Made by a program: the position numbers and the translations under genes. A DNA stretch of 64,000 bases, taken from assembly GCA_937925635.1 (NCBI GenBank), contig CALALX010000021.1, forward strand, positions 32,067-96,066, in the 5' to 3' direction. The stretch is from an uncultured Caulobacter sp. (GTDB taxonomy: Bacteria > Pseudomonadota > Alphaproteobacteria > Caulobacterales > Caulobacteraceae). Below, in pieces: positions 1 to 10,449 of the stretch. Position 1 is the first letter of the stretch; each line of letters starts with the position of its first letter. Under the pieces are notes generated by a model that searched no databases, was not told the origin of the DNA, and saw nothing but the letters and a program-made list of their open reading frames with translations.

Positions 1-323
1 CGCGCGGTGAACCGCGTCGGACTGGTGCCGGAGGAATCTGGTCCCATCCAGGCCAAGATCGGCGAGGTCGGCGGCCTCATCGAGGCCGACACCAGGCTCG
101 TCGCCACGCTTGCCAAGGCCCCTGCGCCCGCCGTGCATCGCCTGAACCTGCTGTTGCGGTTGGCGATGGGCGAGGCCGGCCCCACCGGCCCGGTCAGCGA
201 GCGGGCTCGCACCGAAGCGGCCCGGCTGATGCGCACGCCGGAAGTCCGCGACGAACTGATCAAGTCGCCGGAAGCGCTCGACAAGGTCCGGGGCATGGCC
301 CAGGCGTGCGGTCTGGTGGCGGC

Positions 324-327
<4 letters not shown>
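1..327 (+). CDS. C-terminal part of an unrecognised protein (cut by the window edge)
   Basis: The reading frame is open to the left edge and ends with TAA at 325-327, so only the last 108 or so residues are seen. A GTG at position 7 lies inside the open frame and need not be the start. The fragment is mostly helical in character (Ala/Leu/Glu/Arg) with no membrane segment and no motif I recognise. It ends just past the stop of the convergent pseC gene, so the two genes meet tail to tail with about 4 bases of overlap. Codon use is normal for this genome. No function is assigned. Confidence 0.6.
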
Positions 328-2608
<2,281 letters not shown>

Positions 2609-2636
2609 TCAACCGTGTCGTGTCATGGGGAGGGTC

Positions 2637-3029
2637 ATGGATCGCCGACTTGCTCTCGCCGCCGCGCTCGCGCTCATTCCCACGGTCGCCTCGGCCTCGG
2701 GCGGCGAAAAGAAGAAGGGCGGCGGCATCACCTTCGTCCAGGTCAAGGCCGTGGCCGCCACGATCATCCGCCGAGACGGCAGCCGGGGCGTGATCACGGT
2801 CGAATGCGGCATAGACATCGCCGACAACGACCTGCGGACCAAGGCCACCGCGGTCCAGCCCCGCCTGCGCGACGCCTACGCCGGCTTTCTGCAAGGCTAC
2901 GCCGGCGGCCTGCCCAAGGCCGCCCTGCCCAACGCCGACTACATCGCCGCCGAGCTGCAGAAGGCGACCGACCGCGTGCTCGGCAAGAAGGGCGGCAAGC
3001 TGCTGATCGGGACGATCCTGATCAACTGA
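2637..3029 (+). CDS. small secreted protein with a FliL-like C-terminal pattern
   Basis: About 130 residues, beginning with a signal peptide (MDRRLALAAALALIPTVASA) followed by a Lys/Gly-rich linker (GGEKKKGGG) and a compact domain of about 100 residues. The tail reads AAELQKATDRVLGKKGGKLL..ILIN, a helix-strand pattern that resembles the periplasmic domain of FliL, but this is only a visual resemblance. A GTG-free start at ATG 2625 is possible; I prefer 2637 because GGGGAGGG lies directly upstream and the signal peptide then has a normal N-terminus. It is divergent from pseB, which would fit a flagellar link, but no function is proven. Confidence 0.7.
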   Translation: MDRRLALAAALALIPTVASASGGEKKKGGGITFVQVKAVAATIIRRDGSRGVITVECGIDIADNDLRTKATAVQPRLRDAYAGFLQGYAGGLPKAALPNADYIAAELQKATDRVLGKKGGKLLIGTILIN

Positions 3030-3051
3030 GGCGGCGCCCCGCCGCCCGCTC

Positions 3052-3696
3052 CTAGTCGAAGATGAGATCGGTCGCCGCCGACAGTTCGGCCAGGGCCTGG
3101 TCGACCCCGCCGACCTTGATGGCCCGCATCCCCAGCATCGCCGCCGGCTTGCAGTTGATCCCCAGGTCGTCGAGGTAGACGCAGTCGACCGGCTCGACGG
3201 CCAGCAGCTCGCACATCATCTGGTAGATGCGCGGGTCCGGCTTGCGGACGCCGGCCTTGGAGCTTTCGATCACGGCGTCGAACAGTTCCATGATCCCGGC
3301 CACCTGGGCGGCCTTGTCGCTGGTGCCCGCCATGCCGGCGCCGTGGCCGGTCTGGACGTTGTTGGTGATGCAGCCGACCTTGAAATGCTGCTTGCACTGC
3401 TTGAGCGCCGCCACCATCCGCGGCCGCACGTCGCCGGACAGCCGGGGCAGGATGTCGGCGCCGCGCACGGCATGGCCGAGCGCCGTCGCCTCCTCGAGGA
3501 ACTTCACGTCGAAGGTCGCCGCGTCGATCTCGTTGCGCTCGAACAGGGCCCAGGCGTTGTCGTGCGGATTGGTGGCGTTGATCCCGCGGATGAAGTCGCG
3601 CGGCAGGCCGCGCTCGGTTTCGAAGTGGTTGAACGCCTCGAACGGCGAGGAGGTGATGACCCCGCCGAAGTCCCAGATTACCGCCGCTACCGCCAC
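3052..3696 (-). CDS. HAD-family hydrolase (epoxide-hydrolase-N/ACAD10-like)
   Basis: A 214-residue haloacid-dehalogenase-like protein. Motif I is WDFGGV near residue 8; it keeps the nucleophile Asp but has Gly where the acid/base Asp of phosphatases sits, as in the ACAD10 and soluble epoxide hydrolase N-terminal group. Motif II is TNN near residue 110, motif III is the Lys in RKPDPRIY, and motif IV is VYLDDLGIN, followed by the typical AAMLGMRAIKV ending. It starts with GTG at 3696 behind GGGAG. It converges on the secreted protein at 2637-3029. The substrate cannot be told; the class acts on phosphate esters or as an accessory to acyl-CoA metabolism. Confidence 0.83.
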   Translation of the reverse strand: MAVAAVIWDFGGVITSSPFEAFNHFETERGLPRDFIRGINATNPHDNAWALFERNEIDAATFDVKFLEEATALGHAVRGADILPRLSGDVRPRMVAALKQCKQHFKVGCITNNVQTGHGAGMAGTSDKAAQVAGIMELFDAVIESSKAGVRKPDPRIYQMMCELLAVEPVDCVYLDDLGINCKPAAMLGMRAIKVGGVDQALAELSAATDLIFD

Positions 3697-3763
3697 TGAT
3701 CGCTCCCTGATTTTTCGGGGCGGACGCTAGACACCGAGTGGGGGCGGTGCAACCCGTGGGGAC

Positions 3764-4129
3764 ATGATCCCGCCTCCGATCCGCATCGCCCTCCTTCTCG
3801 CCGCCGTCGCGACCATCATCTGGCTGTCGCTCGCGCCGACCGCGGCCCTGCCGGGGGTGAGCCTGTGGGACAAGTTCGAGCATGCCTTCGCCTATCTGGT
3901 CCTTACACTGATCGGCGCATGGGCGTTCCGCGCGACGTCCTGGCGGCTGGCGGCCGGCCTTTTCGTCCTCGGCGTCGGCATCGAGTTCGCCCAGGCCCTC
4001 ATGGGTCTTGGTCGACAGGGCGATGCGCTGGACGCGATCGCCAACAGCCTCGGCATCGTTCTGGGCCTGGGCCTGGCGCGCCTGATCGGCGAACTGCCGA
4101 TGGTTAAATCTCGCGCTCGCGGAGAATAG
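3764..4129 (+). CDS. VanZ-like membrane protein
   Basis: A 121-residue membrane protein with about four hydrophobic segments. Family signs are the DKFEHAFAYLVL stretch (an invariant Asp-Lys then His-x2-Ala/Phe-x-x-Leu) and GIEFAQALMGLGRQGDALDAIANSLG, which is the VanZ signature of a Glu-Phe-x-Gln motif followed by an Asp-rich turn and Asn-x-x-Gly. VanZ proteins are poorly understood; the founder gives low-level teicoplanin resistance, and chromosomal homologues in Gram-negatives have no settled role. The gene stands alone between the divergent HAD gene and a lipoprotein. Confidence 0.85.
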   Translation: MIPPPIRIALLLAAVATIIWLSLAPTAALPGVSLWDKFEHAFAYLVLTLIGAWAFRATSWRLAAGLFVLGVGIEFAQALMGLGRQGDALDAIANSLGIVLGLGLARLIGELPMVKSRARGE

Positions 4130-4190
4130 GTCCGGAAGCTCGGCCCGTAGCGGTTATCGTATTGGTCTCGTTAAGGTTTCCGAGGCCGCC

Positions 4191-4715
4191 ATGCAGTTCG
4201 TCAAGGTCCCGCTCGCCGCCGCCGTCGCGGCGCTGACGCTCACCGGCTGCAACCTGCCGTGCCAATGCCCCACGACGCCGGCCGCGTCCTCGACGACCGC
4301 CAAGACCGTCCAGGCGTCGACCGGCGGGTCGTCCTCCGCCACCCGAACCACGGCGACGAGGACCAGGACCGTCCACCGCCCAGCGGGTCGTCGCGAGCGG
4401 GTCGAGGGCGGCTATCGCTACGCCGCCGGCAGCCGTCGATATGCGAGCGGCGTCAGCGTGGAGGTCAGCGAGACAGAGACCTCCAGCAGCCGCTACCGCT
4501 ACAGCGAGACCGAGACGCGCTATGGCGCGCGCGGCGGCGGCTATGCGTATGGCTCCGGCGCGTCGGGCGGATACGCCTACGGTGCGACCTCCGCCGGCCA
4601 ATACGGCGCTCCGCCTCCGCCGCCGCCCGTCGCTCCGTCCTACCGACGGGACTACCACCTCGCTGGAACGGACCGCCACGGCTACCTGACCTGGCCGGGC
4701 AAGGTCGAGGACTAG
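4191..4715 (+). CDS. lipoprotein with a Tyr/Gly/Ser-rich low-complexity body
   Basis: 174 residues. A signal peptide ends in the lipobox LTGC (Cys about residue 20), and two more cysteines follow in NLPCQCP. The rest is Thr/Ser/Arg-rich and then Tyr/Gly/Ala-rich, with repeats of YAYGxxSGGYAYG type and a Pro-rich PPPPPPV tract before a short C-terminal domain. No catalytic motif is visible. GAGG lies upstream of the ATG. It is convergent with the Tad secretion gene cpaH, whose stop is about 25 bases away. An envelope-associated structural lipoprotein is likely, but I do not recognise the family. Confidence 0.68.
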   Translation: MQFVKVPLAAAVAALTLTGCNLPCQCPTTPAASSTTAKTVQASTGGSSSATRTTATRTRTVHRPAGRRERVEGGYRYAAGSRRYASGVSVEVSETETSSSRYRYSETETRYGARGGGYAYGSGASGGYAYGATSAGQYGAPPPPPPVAPSYRRDYHLAGTDRHGYLTWPGKVED

Positions 4716-4738
4716 GCGCACGACTGGGGGCTGCCCCC

Positions 4739-5734
4739 TTAGTCCGCCGGTCGGTGGGCCATGGTGTCCTGGACCTTGATGATCGCGGGACCCAGGATCA
4801 CCACGAACAGCACCGGCAGGAAGAACAGGATCATCGGAACCGTGAGCTTGGCCGGCAGGGCCGCGGCCTTCTTCTCGGCGGCCGACAGGCGCAGCTCGCG
4901 GTTCTCCTTGGCCATGACCCGCAGCGCGGCGCCCAGGGGCGTGCCGTATCGCTCAGCCTGGATCATCGCGGTCGCGACGGCCTTGACCCCCGGATGGTTG
5001 GTCCGCTTGGCCAGGCCTTCGTAGGCGAGGCGGCGATCCGGCAGGTAGCTGAGCTCTGCGGTCAGCAGGGTCAGCTCCTCGGCCAGCTCGATCGAGGAAC
5101 TGCCGACTTCGCCGCTGACCTTCTGGATGGCCGCCTCGATCGACATGCCGCTCTCGACACAGATCAGCAGCAGGTCGAGCGAGTCGGGAAAGGCGGCGAC
5201 AATCGACTCCCGGCGCTTTTGGGCGACGTTGCTGATGTAGATGTTGGGCGCATAGTAACCGAGCACCATCGCCGCGACGCTGAAGGTGACCCGGCTCATG
5301 GTCGGCAGGCCGAAGTCGTTGATCACGAACAGGTAGAAGGCGGTCGACGCCAGGAAGGCGAACGGCATCACCAGGCGGAAGAAGTAGAAGGCGCTGATCG
5401 GCCTCGGGCCGCGGAAGCCGGCCTGAGCCATCTTCTCCGCAACCTTGGGGTCCTCGAGCAGACGCGACAGTTGCAGACGCTCCACCACCTTCTTGTAGAG
5501 GCCTTCGTCGACCTGCCGGATGCTGCTGCTGGCCCCGGCCCCGCGCTTGGCGATCTCCTCGCGCGAACGGCGGCGTAGTTCCTCGCGACGGTTCGCGACC
5601 GACTTCAGCCGGCCTTCGAGGCCTCGGCTTCGCAACATCGGCGCGGCGAGCGTGACGATGGTGGCGAAGGCGACCAATGCGACGAAGGCCGTCAGCAGGT
5701 TGTCCGGATCCGTGAGGGTTCTGGCGATATCCAT
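4739..5734 (-). CDS. cpaH: Tad pilus inner-membrane platform protein CpaH/TadC
   Basis: 331 residues of the type II secretion system F (GspF) family. It has an N-terminal membrane segment (residues 13-31), a basic helical stretch, paired hydrophobic segments near 125-145 and 150-165, a T2SSF core (DSLDLLLICVESGMSIEAAI near 190), and C-terminal membrane helices ending in ILFFLPVLFVVILGP. With CpaG it should form the platform that couples the CpaF motor to pilin extrusion. It is the last gene of the minus-strand cpa operon, about 11 bases after cpaG. In Tad loci the order TadA-TadB-TadC corresponds to cpaF-cpaG-cpaH, which is what is seen. Confidence 0.92.
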   Translation of the reverse strand: MDIARTLTDPDNLLTAFVALVAFATIVTLAAPMLRSRGLEGRLKSVANRREELRRRSREEIAKRGAGASSSIRQVDEGLYKKVVERLQLSRLLEDPKVAEKMAQAGFRGPRPISAFYFFRLVMPFAFLASTAFYLFVINDFGLPTMSRVTFSVAAMVLGYYAPNIYISNVAQKRRESIVAAFPDSLDLLLICVESGMSIEAAIQKVSGEVGSSSIELAEELTLLTAELSYLPDRRLAYEGLAKRTNHPGVKAVATAMIQAERYGTPLGAALRVMAKENRELRLSAAEKKAAALPAKLTVPMILFFLPVLFVVILGPAIIKVQDTMAHRPAD

Positions 5735-5745
5735 CGGCCCCCCCC

Positions 5746-6726
5746 TCAGAACTTGAAGTTGATCATGTTGCGCATCACCAGGATGCCCAGGCTCATCCAG
5801 ATGGCGGCCCCGAGCAGCATCAGGTGACCGCGCGGATCGCTGAACATCGGCGCCATGTAGGCGGGATTGGTCAGGGAGATCATCGCCACGACCCCGGGCG
5901 GCAACGATCCAATGATGAACGACGAGGCAATGGCTTCGGAGGACAGCGCCTTGATCTTCTCGCGCATCATCTTCCGGGCACGGAGGATCGTTGAAAGATT
6001 GTTGAGCGCCTCGGCCAGGTTGCCGCCCGCCTTCTGCTGGATGGCCAGCACGATGGAGAAGAAGCGCAGCTCATTGGTCGGCATGCGCTCGTACATCTTC
6101 TCCAGCGACTGATCCATGGCCATGCCCATGCCGACGTTCTCGACCATGCGGCGGAACTCGCCGGCCAGGGGCTCGGGACACTCGCGTCCGATGATCTTCA
6201 GGCAGTCGTGGACCGGCAGGCCCGATTTGATGCCCCGGACGATGATGTCGATGGCGTCGGAGAAGGCCTCGGTGAACATCTTGATTCGGCGTTTGGCCAG
6301 GAAGCCGACCAGCCAGCGGGGCAGACCCAGTCCGGCCGCGAAGGCGAGGCCCAACGCGATCAGCGGCTTCTGGGTGGCGACCAGCACCAAAAGGCCCAGT
6401 CCGAGACCGAAGACGATACTGGCGATCCAGAAGGTGCGGACGGACACACTCAGGCCGGCCTGCTGCAGACGGGCGGCGATCGCCAGCGTGGCCTTCTTCT
6501 GCTGCCTTTCCTGGTCTTTCAGGGTCTGCAGAATCTGCTTGCGACGGCTCTCCTGGGTGTTGGCGACCGCCGCCCGGCCCCGCGCGCGCGTTTCGCGCGG
6601 ACCGCCGCTGACGATGGCCTGGGCGCGCTTGGCGGCCCGGGCGCTGCCCGAGTCGCCGCCGACGAACACCCATCCGATGCCGCCGATGGTGATGAAGGCC
6701 AGAACCGCGACGACGATGACCAGCAT
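5746..6726 (-). CDS. cpaG: Tad pilus inner-membrane platform protein CpaG/TadB
   Basis: 326 residues, GspF-type. There is an N-terminal membrane helix (VIVVAVLAFITIGGIGWVF), a charged cytoplasmic segment, paired helices near 118-150, the T2SSF domain with DAIDIIVRGIKSGLPVHDCL near 180 and QQKAGGNLAEALNNL near 245, and a C-terminal membrane pair. It is the partner of CpaH in the pilus assembly platform. It sits 3 bases after cpaF and 11 bases before cpaH, in one operon. Confidence 0.92.
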   Translation of the reverse strand: MLVIVVAVLAFITIGGIGWVFVGGDSGSARAAKRAQAIVSGGPRETRARGRAAVANTQESRRKQILQTLKDQERQQKKATLAIAARLQQAGLSVSVRTFWIASIVFGLGLGLLVLVATQKPLIALGLAFAAGLGLPRWLVGFLAKRRIKMFTEAFSDAIDIIVRGIKSGLPVHDCLKIIGRECPEPLAGEFRRMVENVGMGMAMDQSLEKMYERMPTNELRFFSIVLAIQQKAGGNLAEALNNLSTILRARKMMREKIKALSSEAIASSFIIGSLPPGVVAMISLTNPAYMAPMFSDPRGHLMLLGAAIWMSLGILVMRNMINFKF

Positions 6727-6729
6727 GGG

Positions 6730-8265
6730 CTACTCCGCCGCGTCTAGCGCTTCGGCCAGCTCGCGTTCGAGGCCGTAGTAGCGGGCCCGGTCCCAGAAGC
6801 GCGGACGGGCGATGCCGGTGGAGCGGAACTTGCCGGTGACCCGGCCTTGCGCGTCCTCGCCGTTCATCTCGTAGACGAACAGGTCCTGGGTGACGATGAC
6901 ATCGCCTTCGAGGCCCACGACCTCGGTGATGTGGGTGATCCGGCGCGAGCCGTCGCGAAGGCGGGCGGCCTGGATGATGACGTCGATGGAGCCGACGATC
7001 ATCTCACGGATGGTTTTCGAGGGCAGGCCGTAGCCGCCCATCGTGATCATCGACTCGATCCGGCTGATGGCCTCGCGCGGGCTGTTGGCGTGCAACGTGC
7101 CCATCGAGCCGTCGTGACCCGTGTTCATCGCCTGCAGCAGATCGAACGCTTCGGGCCCGCGGACTTCGCCGACGATGATCCGTTCGGGACGCATGCGCAG
7201 ACAGTTCTTGACCAGGTCCCGCATCGTGATCTGGCCCTGGCCCTCGAGGTTCGGCGGGCGGGTTTCCAGCCGCACCACGTGCGGTTGCTGCAGCTGCAGC
7301 TCGGCCGCGTCCTCGCAGGTGATCACCCGCTCGGTGGGATCGATGAAGGCGGTCATGGTGTTGAGCAGGGTGGTCTTGCCCGACCCGGTGCCGCCGGAGA
7401 TGACGATGTTGCACCGGCAGGCGCCGATCACGCCGAGCACGCGCGCGCCCTCGGGACTGATGGACTTGAAGTCCACCAGGTCCTTCATGGTCAGTTTGTC
7501 CTTCTTGAACTTCCGGATCGTCAGCGTCGGGCCGTCCAGCGCCAGCGGCGGGGCGATGACGTTGACCCGGCTGCCGTCCGGCAGTCGGGCGTCGCAGATC
7601 GGCGAGCTCTCGTCGACGCGGCGGCCGACCTGAGAGACGATCCGCTGGCAGATGTTCATCAGCTGCGCGTTGTCGCGGAAACGGACGTTGGTCAGTTGGA
7701 CCTTGCCGCCGACTTCGATGAACACCCGATTGGCGCCGTTGACCATGACGTCGGCGATGTCGTCGCGGACCAGCAGCGGTTCCAGCGGACCGTAGCCGAG
7801 GACGTCGTTGATGATGTCCTGGACCAAGTGGTCGGTCTCGGCGACCGACATGGAGACGTTCTTGATCGCCACCAGTTCGGCGACGATGTCCCGGATCTCC
7901 TCAGCCGCCGACTTCTGGTCGAGCTGGGCCAGCTGGCTCAGGTCGATGGTGTTCAGCAGGGCGTTGAAGATCGTTGTCTTCGTCGCGTGGTAGTAGTCGC
8001 TCTGCTCACGGACGATCTGAGCGGTCGGACCGCTCTGAGCGGCGCGCAGTTGGTCGAGCCCCTTCGGCGCCTTCGGCTTCTCTCGGGGCGTCGAGCCCCC
8101 GGCGAGGCTGGCGGCGTCGACGCCTTCCCGCTTGGTGGCGGGAGTTCCCGACGCCGTCGGCGCGGGATCGGACTGCGGGCGCGTCGCGATCGGCGCGCCG
8201 GCGGGCGCCGGAGGCGGAGCCTTCAGCGGTCGGGCCGCATCTGCATCGGATCGTTTTCCGAACAC
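6730..8265 (-). CDS. cpaF: Tad pilus assembly ATPase CpaF/TadA
   Basis: 511-residue secretion ATPase of the VirB11/PilB-like superfamily, the motor for Flp pilus extension and, in TadA studied in Caulobacter, also retraction. The first 70 residues are Pro/Ala-rich and probably disordered. The N-terminal domain follows (YGPLEPLLVRDDIADVMVNG near 158). The Walker A motif GGTGSGKTT is at about 291-299, the Asp box and Walker B region includes MRPERIIVGEVRG near 358, and the His box is in TGHDGSMGTLHANS. It lies 6 bases after cpaE and 3 before cpaG. Confidence 0.95.
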   Translation of the reverse strand: MFGKRSDADAARPLKAPPPAPAGAPIATRPQSDPAPTASGTPATKREGVDAASLAGGSTPREKPKAPKGLDQLRAAQSGPTAQIVREQSDYYHATKTTIFNALLNTIDLSQLAQLDQKSAAEEIRDIVAELVAIKNVSMSVAETDHLVQDIINDVLGYGPLEPLLVRDDIADVMVNGANRVFIEVGGKVQLTNVRFRDNAQLMNICQRIVSQVGRRVDESSPICDARLPDGSRVNVIAPPLALDGPTLTIRKFKKDKLTMKDLVDFKSISPEGARVLGVIGACRCNIVISGGTGSGKTTLLNTMTAFIDPTERVITCEDAAELQLQQPHVVRLETRPPNLEGQGQITMRDLVKNCLRMRPERIIVGEVRGPEAFDLLQAMNTGHDGSMGTLHANSPREAISRIESMITMGGYGLPSKTIREMIVGSIDVIIQAARLRDGSRRITHITEVVGLEGDVIVTQDLFVYEMNGEDAQGRVTGKFRSTGIARPRFWDRARYYGLERELAEALDAAE

Positions 8266-8271
8266 CGGGCG

Positions 8272-9765
8272 CTACTTCTTCTTGCCGAGCAGGCCGCCGA
8301 GCAACGACGACTTCTGGGCGGGAGGCGGATCGCGGCGCGCGATCAGTTGGGCGAGCTGGTTGACGCCCTCGGCCGCCTTCGACCGCGGAGCGACCTCGGC
8401 GAGCATCTGACCGTGGTTGGCGGCCTGCCCGAAGGCCTTGGGTTCGAATGGCAGGCAGAGAGAGGGCGCCAGTCCGAGCGCGGCGCCGAAGTCCTTCACT
8501 GGCACTTCGGGGCGGCCGGGCACGCCCACCTGGTTCAGCACCAGTCGCGGCGGCGCATCGTTCGGCCGGGCCTGCCTGACCAGGTCGATCATGTTCTTGG
8601 CGTTGCGCAGCGAGGCGAGGTCCGGCGTGGCGACGATCACCAGGTCGTCCGACGCCACCAGCATCTTCCGCTTCCAGGCGCTCCAGGCGTGGGGAAGGTC
8701 AAGGACCACGAAGGGCGCGGCCGAGCGGATCTTCTGGGCGACCTCCTCGAACGCGTCCGGATGGATGTCGAAGTCCTGGTCGAGCGTCGCCGGGGCGGCG
8801 AACAGCGACAGGCGGTCGGTGACGCGGACCATCATGCGATCCATCAGCACCGGGTCCAGACGCTCGGGCTGGCCCAGCGCGTCGGCCATGCCCTGCAGGG
8901 GGTCCTGGTTGAAATTGAGGCCGGCGGTGCCGAACGGCAGATCGAAGTCGGCGAGGACGACGCCCGCCTGGAGGCGCTCGGCCAGCGCCCAGGCCAGGTT
9001 GTGGGCGAGGGTGGAGGCGCCGACGCCGCCCTTGGCGCCGACCACGGCGATCTGGCGGCCGGTGAACGGCGCCGACGGGTCGGCATAGAGGCTGGTGATC
9101 GACCGGATGAGCTGCAGCGGGCTGAGCGGCGGGACGAGATACTCGCTGACGCCGCGGCGCATGAGCTCCCGGTACAGGGCGATGTCGTTGGCCGACCCAA
9201 TGGTCACGACCTTGGTGCCGGGGTCGCAGACCTCGGCCAGCCGATCGAGCTGGGCGAGAAGCTCCGGGGCCGGATCGAGGCTCTCGACGATGACCAGCGA
9301 GGGGGTCGGCTGGTTCTGATAGTGGTCGATCGCCGCCTGCACGCCCCCGGGCCGGACCAGGGTGGCGGCGCGCGACATGCGACGATCGCCGGCCGCCTTT
9401 TCGACCAGCTCCGCGGTGTCTGGCCGAGAGCAGAAGACGTGAATCGTGATGCGCGGGACGCTGGCGTCGCCGTTGCCGGCCTCGCCCCCGGGATTCACCT
9501 CGGCGACGGGGCTGGAGACTTGAGGATGACCGGGGGACTGGGACACGGGGGACGCTGCTGAGGTCGGAATAGGCGACAGGTCGGCGAAAGGGTCTTCGTC
9601 CAGGGCCGATCGCGCCGGCGGGAAGTCCGCGAACGGATCGGCGCCGGAGGCGGGTTTGACCAGCGGCAGGTCGTCGCGCCAGGGATCGCCGCCCGCCGGC
9701 GCGAACTCATCCTCGGCCTCGAAGCCCAGGTCGAATGGATCGTGTTCCGCGGGTCTGGTGTTCAT
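8272..9765 (-). CDS. cpaE: Tad pilus polar localisation ATPase CpaE/TadZ
   Basis: 497 residues. The first 100 are acidic and Pro-rich with two similar DPFADxxP repeats. Residues 105-230 look like an atypical receiver domain, and the rest is a MinD/ParA-type ATPase with the deviant Walker A GAKGGVGAST at about 244-252. TadZ proteins place the pilus machine at a cell pole. The open frame runs upstream to 10326, but I place the start at ATG 9765 because everything upstream overlaps cpaD in a wrong-looking frame, and the ATG is 2 bases after the cpaD stop. The C-terminus ends in a Lys-rich GLLGKKK. Confidence 0.92.
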   Translation of the reverse strand: MNTRPAEHDPFDLGFEAEDEFAPAGGDPWRDDLPLVKPASGADPFADFPPARSALDEDPFADLSPIPTSAASPVSQSPGHPQVSSPVAEVNPGGEAGNGDASVPRITIHVFCSRPDTAELVEKAAGDRRMSRAATLVRPGGVQAAIDHYQNQPTPSLVIVESLDPAPELLAQLDRLAEVCDPGTKVVTIGSANDIALYRELMRRGVSEYLVPPLSPLQLIRSITSLYADPSAPFTGRQIAVVGAKGGVGASTLAHNLAWALAERLQAGVVLADFDLPFGTAGLNFNQDPLQGMADALGQPERLDPVLMDRMMVRVTDRLSLFAAPATLDQDFDIHPDAFEEVAQKIRSAAPFVVLDLPHAWSAWKRKMLVASDDLVIVATPDLASLRNAKNMIDLVRQARPNDAPPRLVLNQVGVPGRPEVPVKDFGAALGLAPSLCLPFEPKAFGQAANHGQMLAEVAPRSKAAEGVNQLAQLIARRDPPPAQKSSLLGGLLGKKK

Positions 9766-9767
9766 GG

Positions 9768-10445
9768 CTACTGGATCGCCTGCGAGACCGCGCCCGAAGC
9801 CTGGGCGTCCTTGGCGGAAGAGGTCGTCTCGCCCTTGCGGTACTTGTCGAACACCGTGGCCCGGCGGCCCGGATCGGCAGGGTCCATCGTGCGCGGCGCG
9901 ACCAGATCTCCGGGGTTGGCCACCTGGGCGGCCATGTTGGACGTCACCGCGCAGCCGAGGTTGCCGTAGGCGCCGTTGCCGAACGTGCGGCTGAGATTCT
10001 CCCACGAACCGCAGTTGGGCGTGGCGACCGAGTAGCGCTTGAAGCCGACGATCACCGGCGCGTCGGCTTGGCCGGCGGCGTCGTAGCCGACCAGTTTCAC
10101 CAGGGCCGCCGGAGCGCCCTGGCCAACGAGGTAGGCGCGGGCTTCCGTCCCAACCCGGTAGCCGCCTTCGTTCGGCGCGGCGACGGTGATCTCTCCGCCC
10201 TCGGTTTGCATCCAGCGGCCGTGAAACTCGGCGAGGGCCCGGGCCTGGTTGCCGGATAGCCCGGTCGGATGAGCGGCGAGGCGAATTTCGTCGGGCGTCG
10301 GCGTGACCTGGATCGCGCCCTGCCATGCGTCCAGGGCATTGGGCGCCGCCGAGGTCGCTGGGAGGCCCCCGCCGCCGTGGGCGCAGGCCGCCAGCGCCAG
10401 TCCGGCGACCAAGGGCGTCAGGCGGGGAAGAAGGTGCTTCGGCAT
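9768..10445 (-). CDS. cpaD: Tad pilus outer-membrane lipoprotein CpaD
   Basis: 225 residues, CpaD family. The signal peptide ends in a lipobox (LALAAC, Cys about 21), so this is an outer-membrane lipoprotein that acts as the secretin pilotin/partner. The region GSWENLSRTFGN..YGNLGCAVTSNMAAQVANPGDLV is the conserved C-terminal part of the family, including the paired cysteines (CG..SW and LGCA) typical of CpaD. It starts 4 bases after the cpaC stop. Its stop is 2 bases before the cpaE start. Confidence 0.9.
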   Translation of the reverse strand: MPKHLLPRLTPLVAGLALAACAHGGGGLPATSAAPNALDAWQGAIQVTPTPDEIRLAAHPTGLSGNQARALAEFHGRWMQTEGGEITVAAPNEGGYRVGTEARAYLVGQGAPAALVKLVGYDAAGQADAPVIVGFKRYSVATPNCGSWENLSRTFGNGAYGNLGCAVTSNMAAQVANPGDLVAPRTMDPADPGRRATVFDKYRKGETTSSAKDAQASGAVSQAIQ

Positions 10446-10449
10446 CGCG

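Noticed and set aside
6847..9561. A 904-codon plus-strand open frame across cpaF and cpaE
   Set aside because: It is the complement of two well-supported ATPase genes. The translation is rich in Arg, Asp, His and Gly without any domain, as expected in high-GC DNA opposite a real gene.
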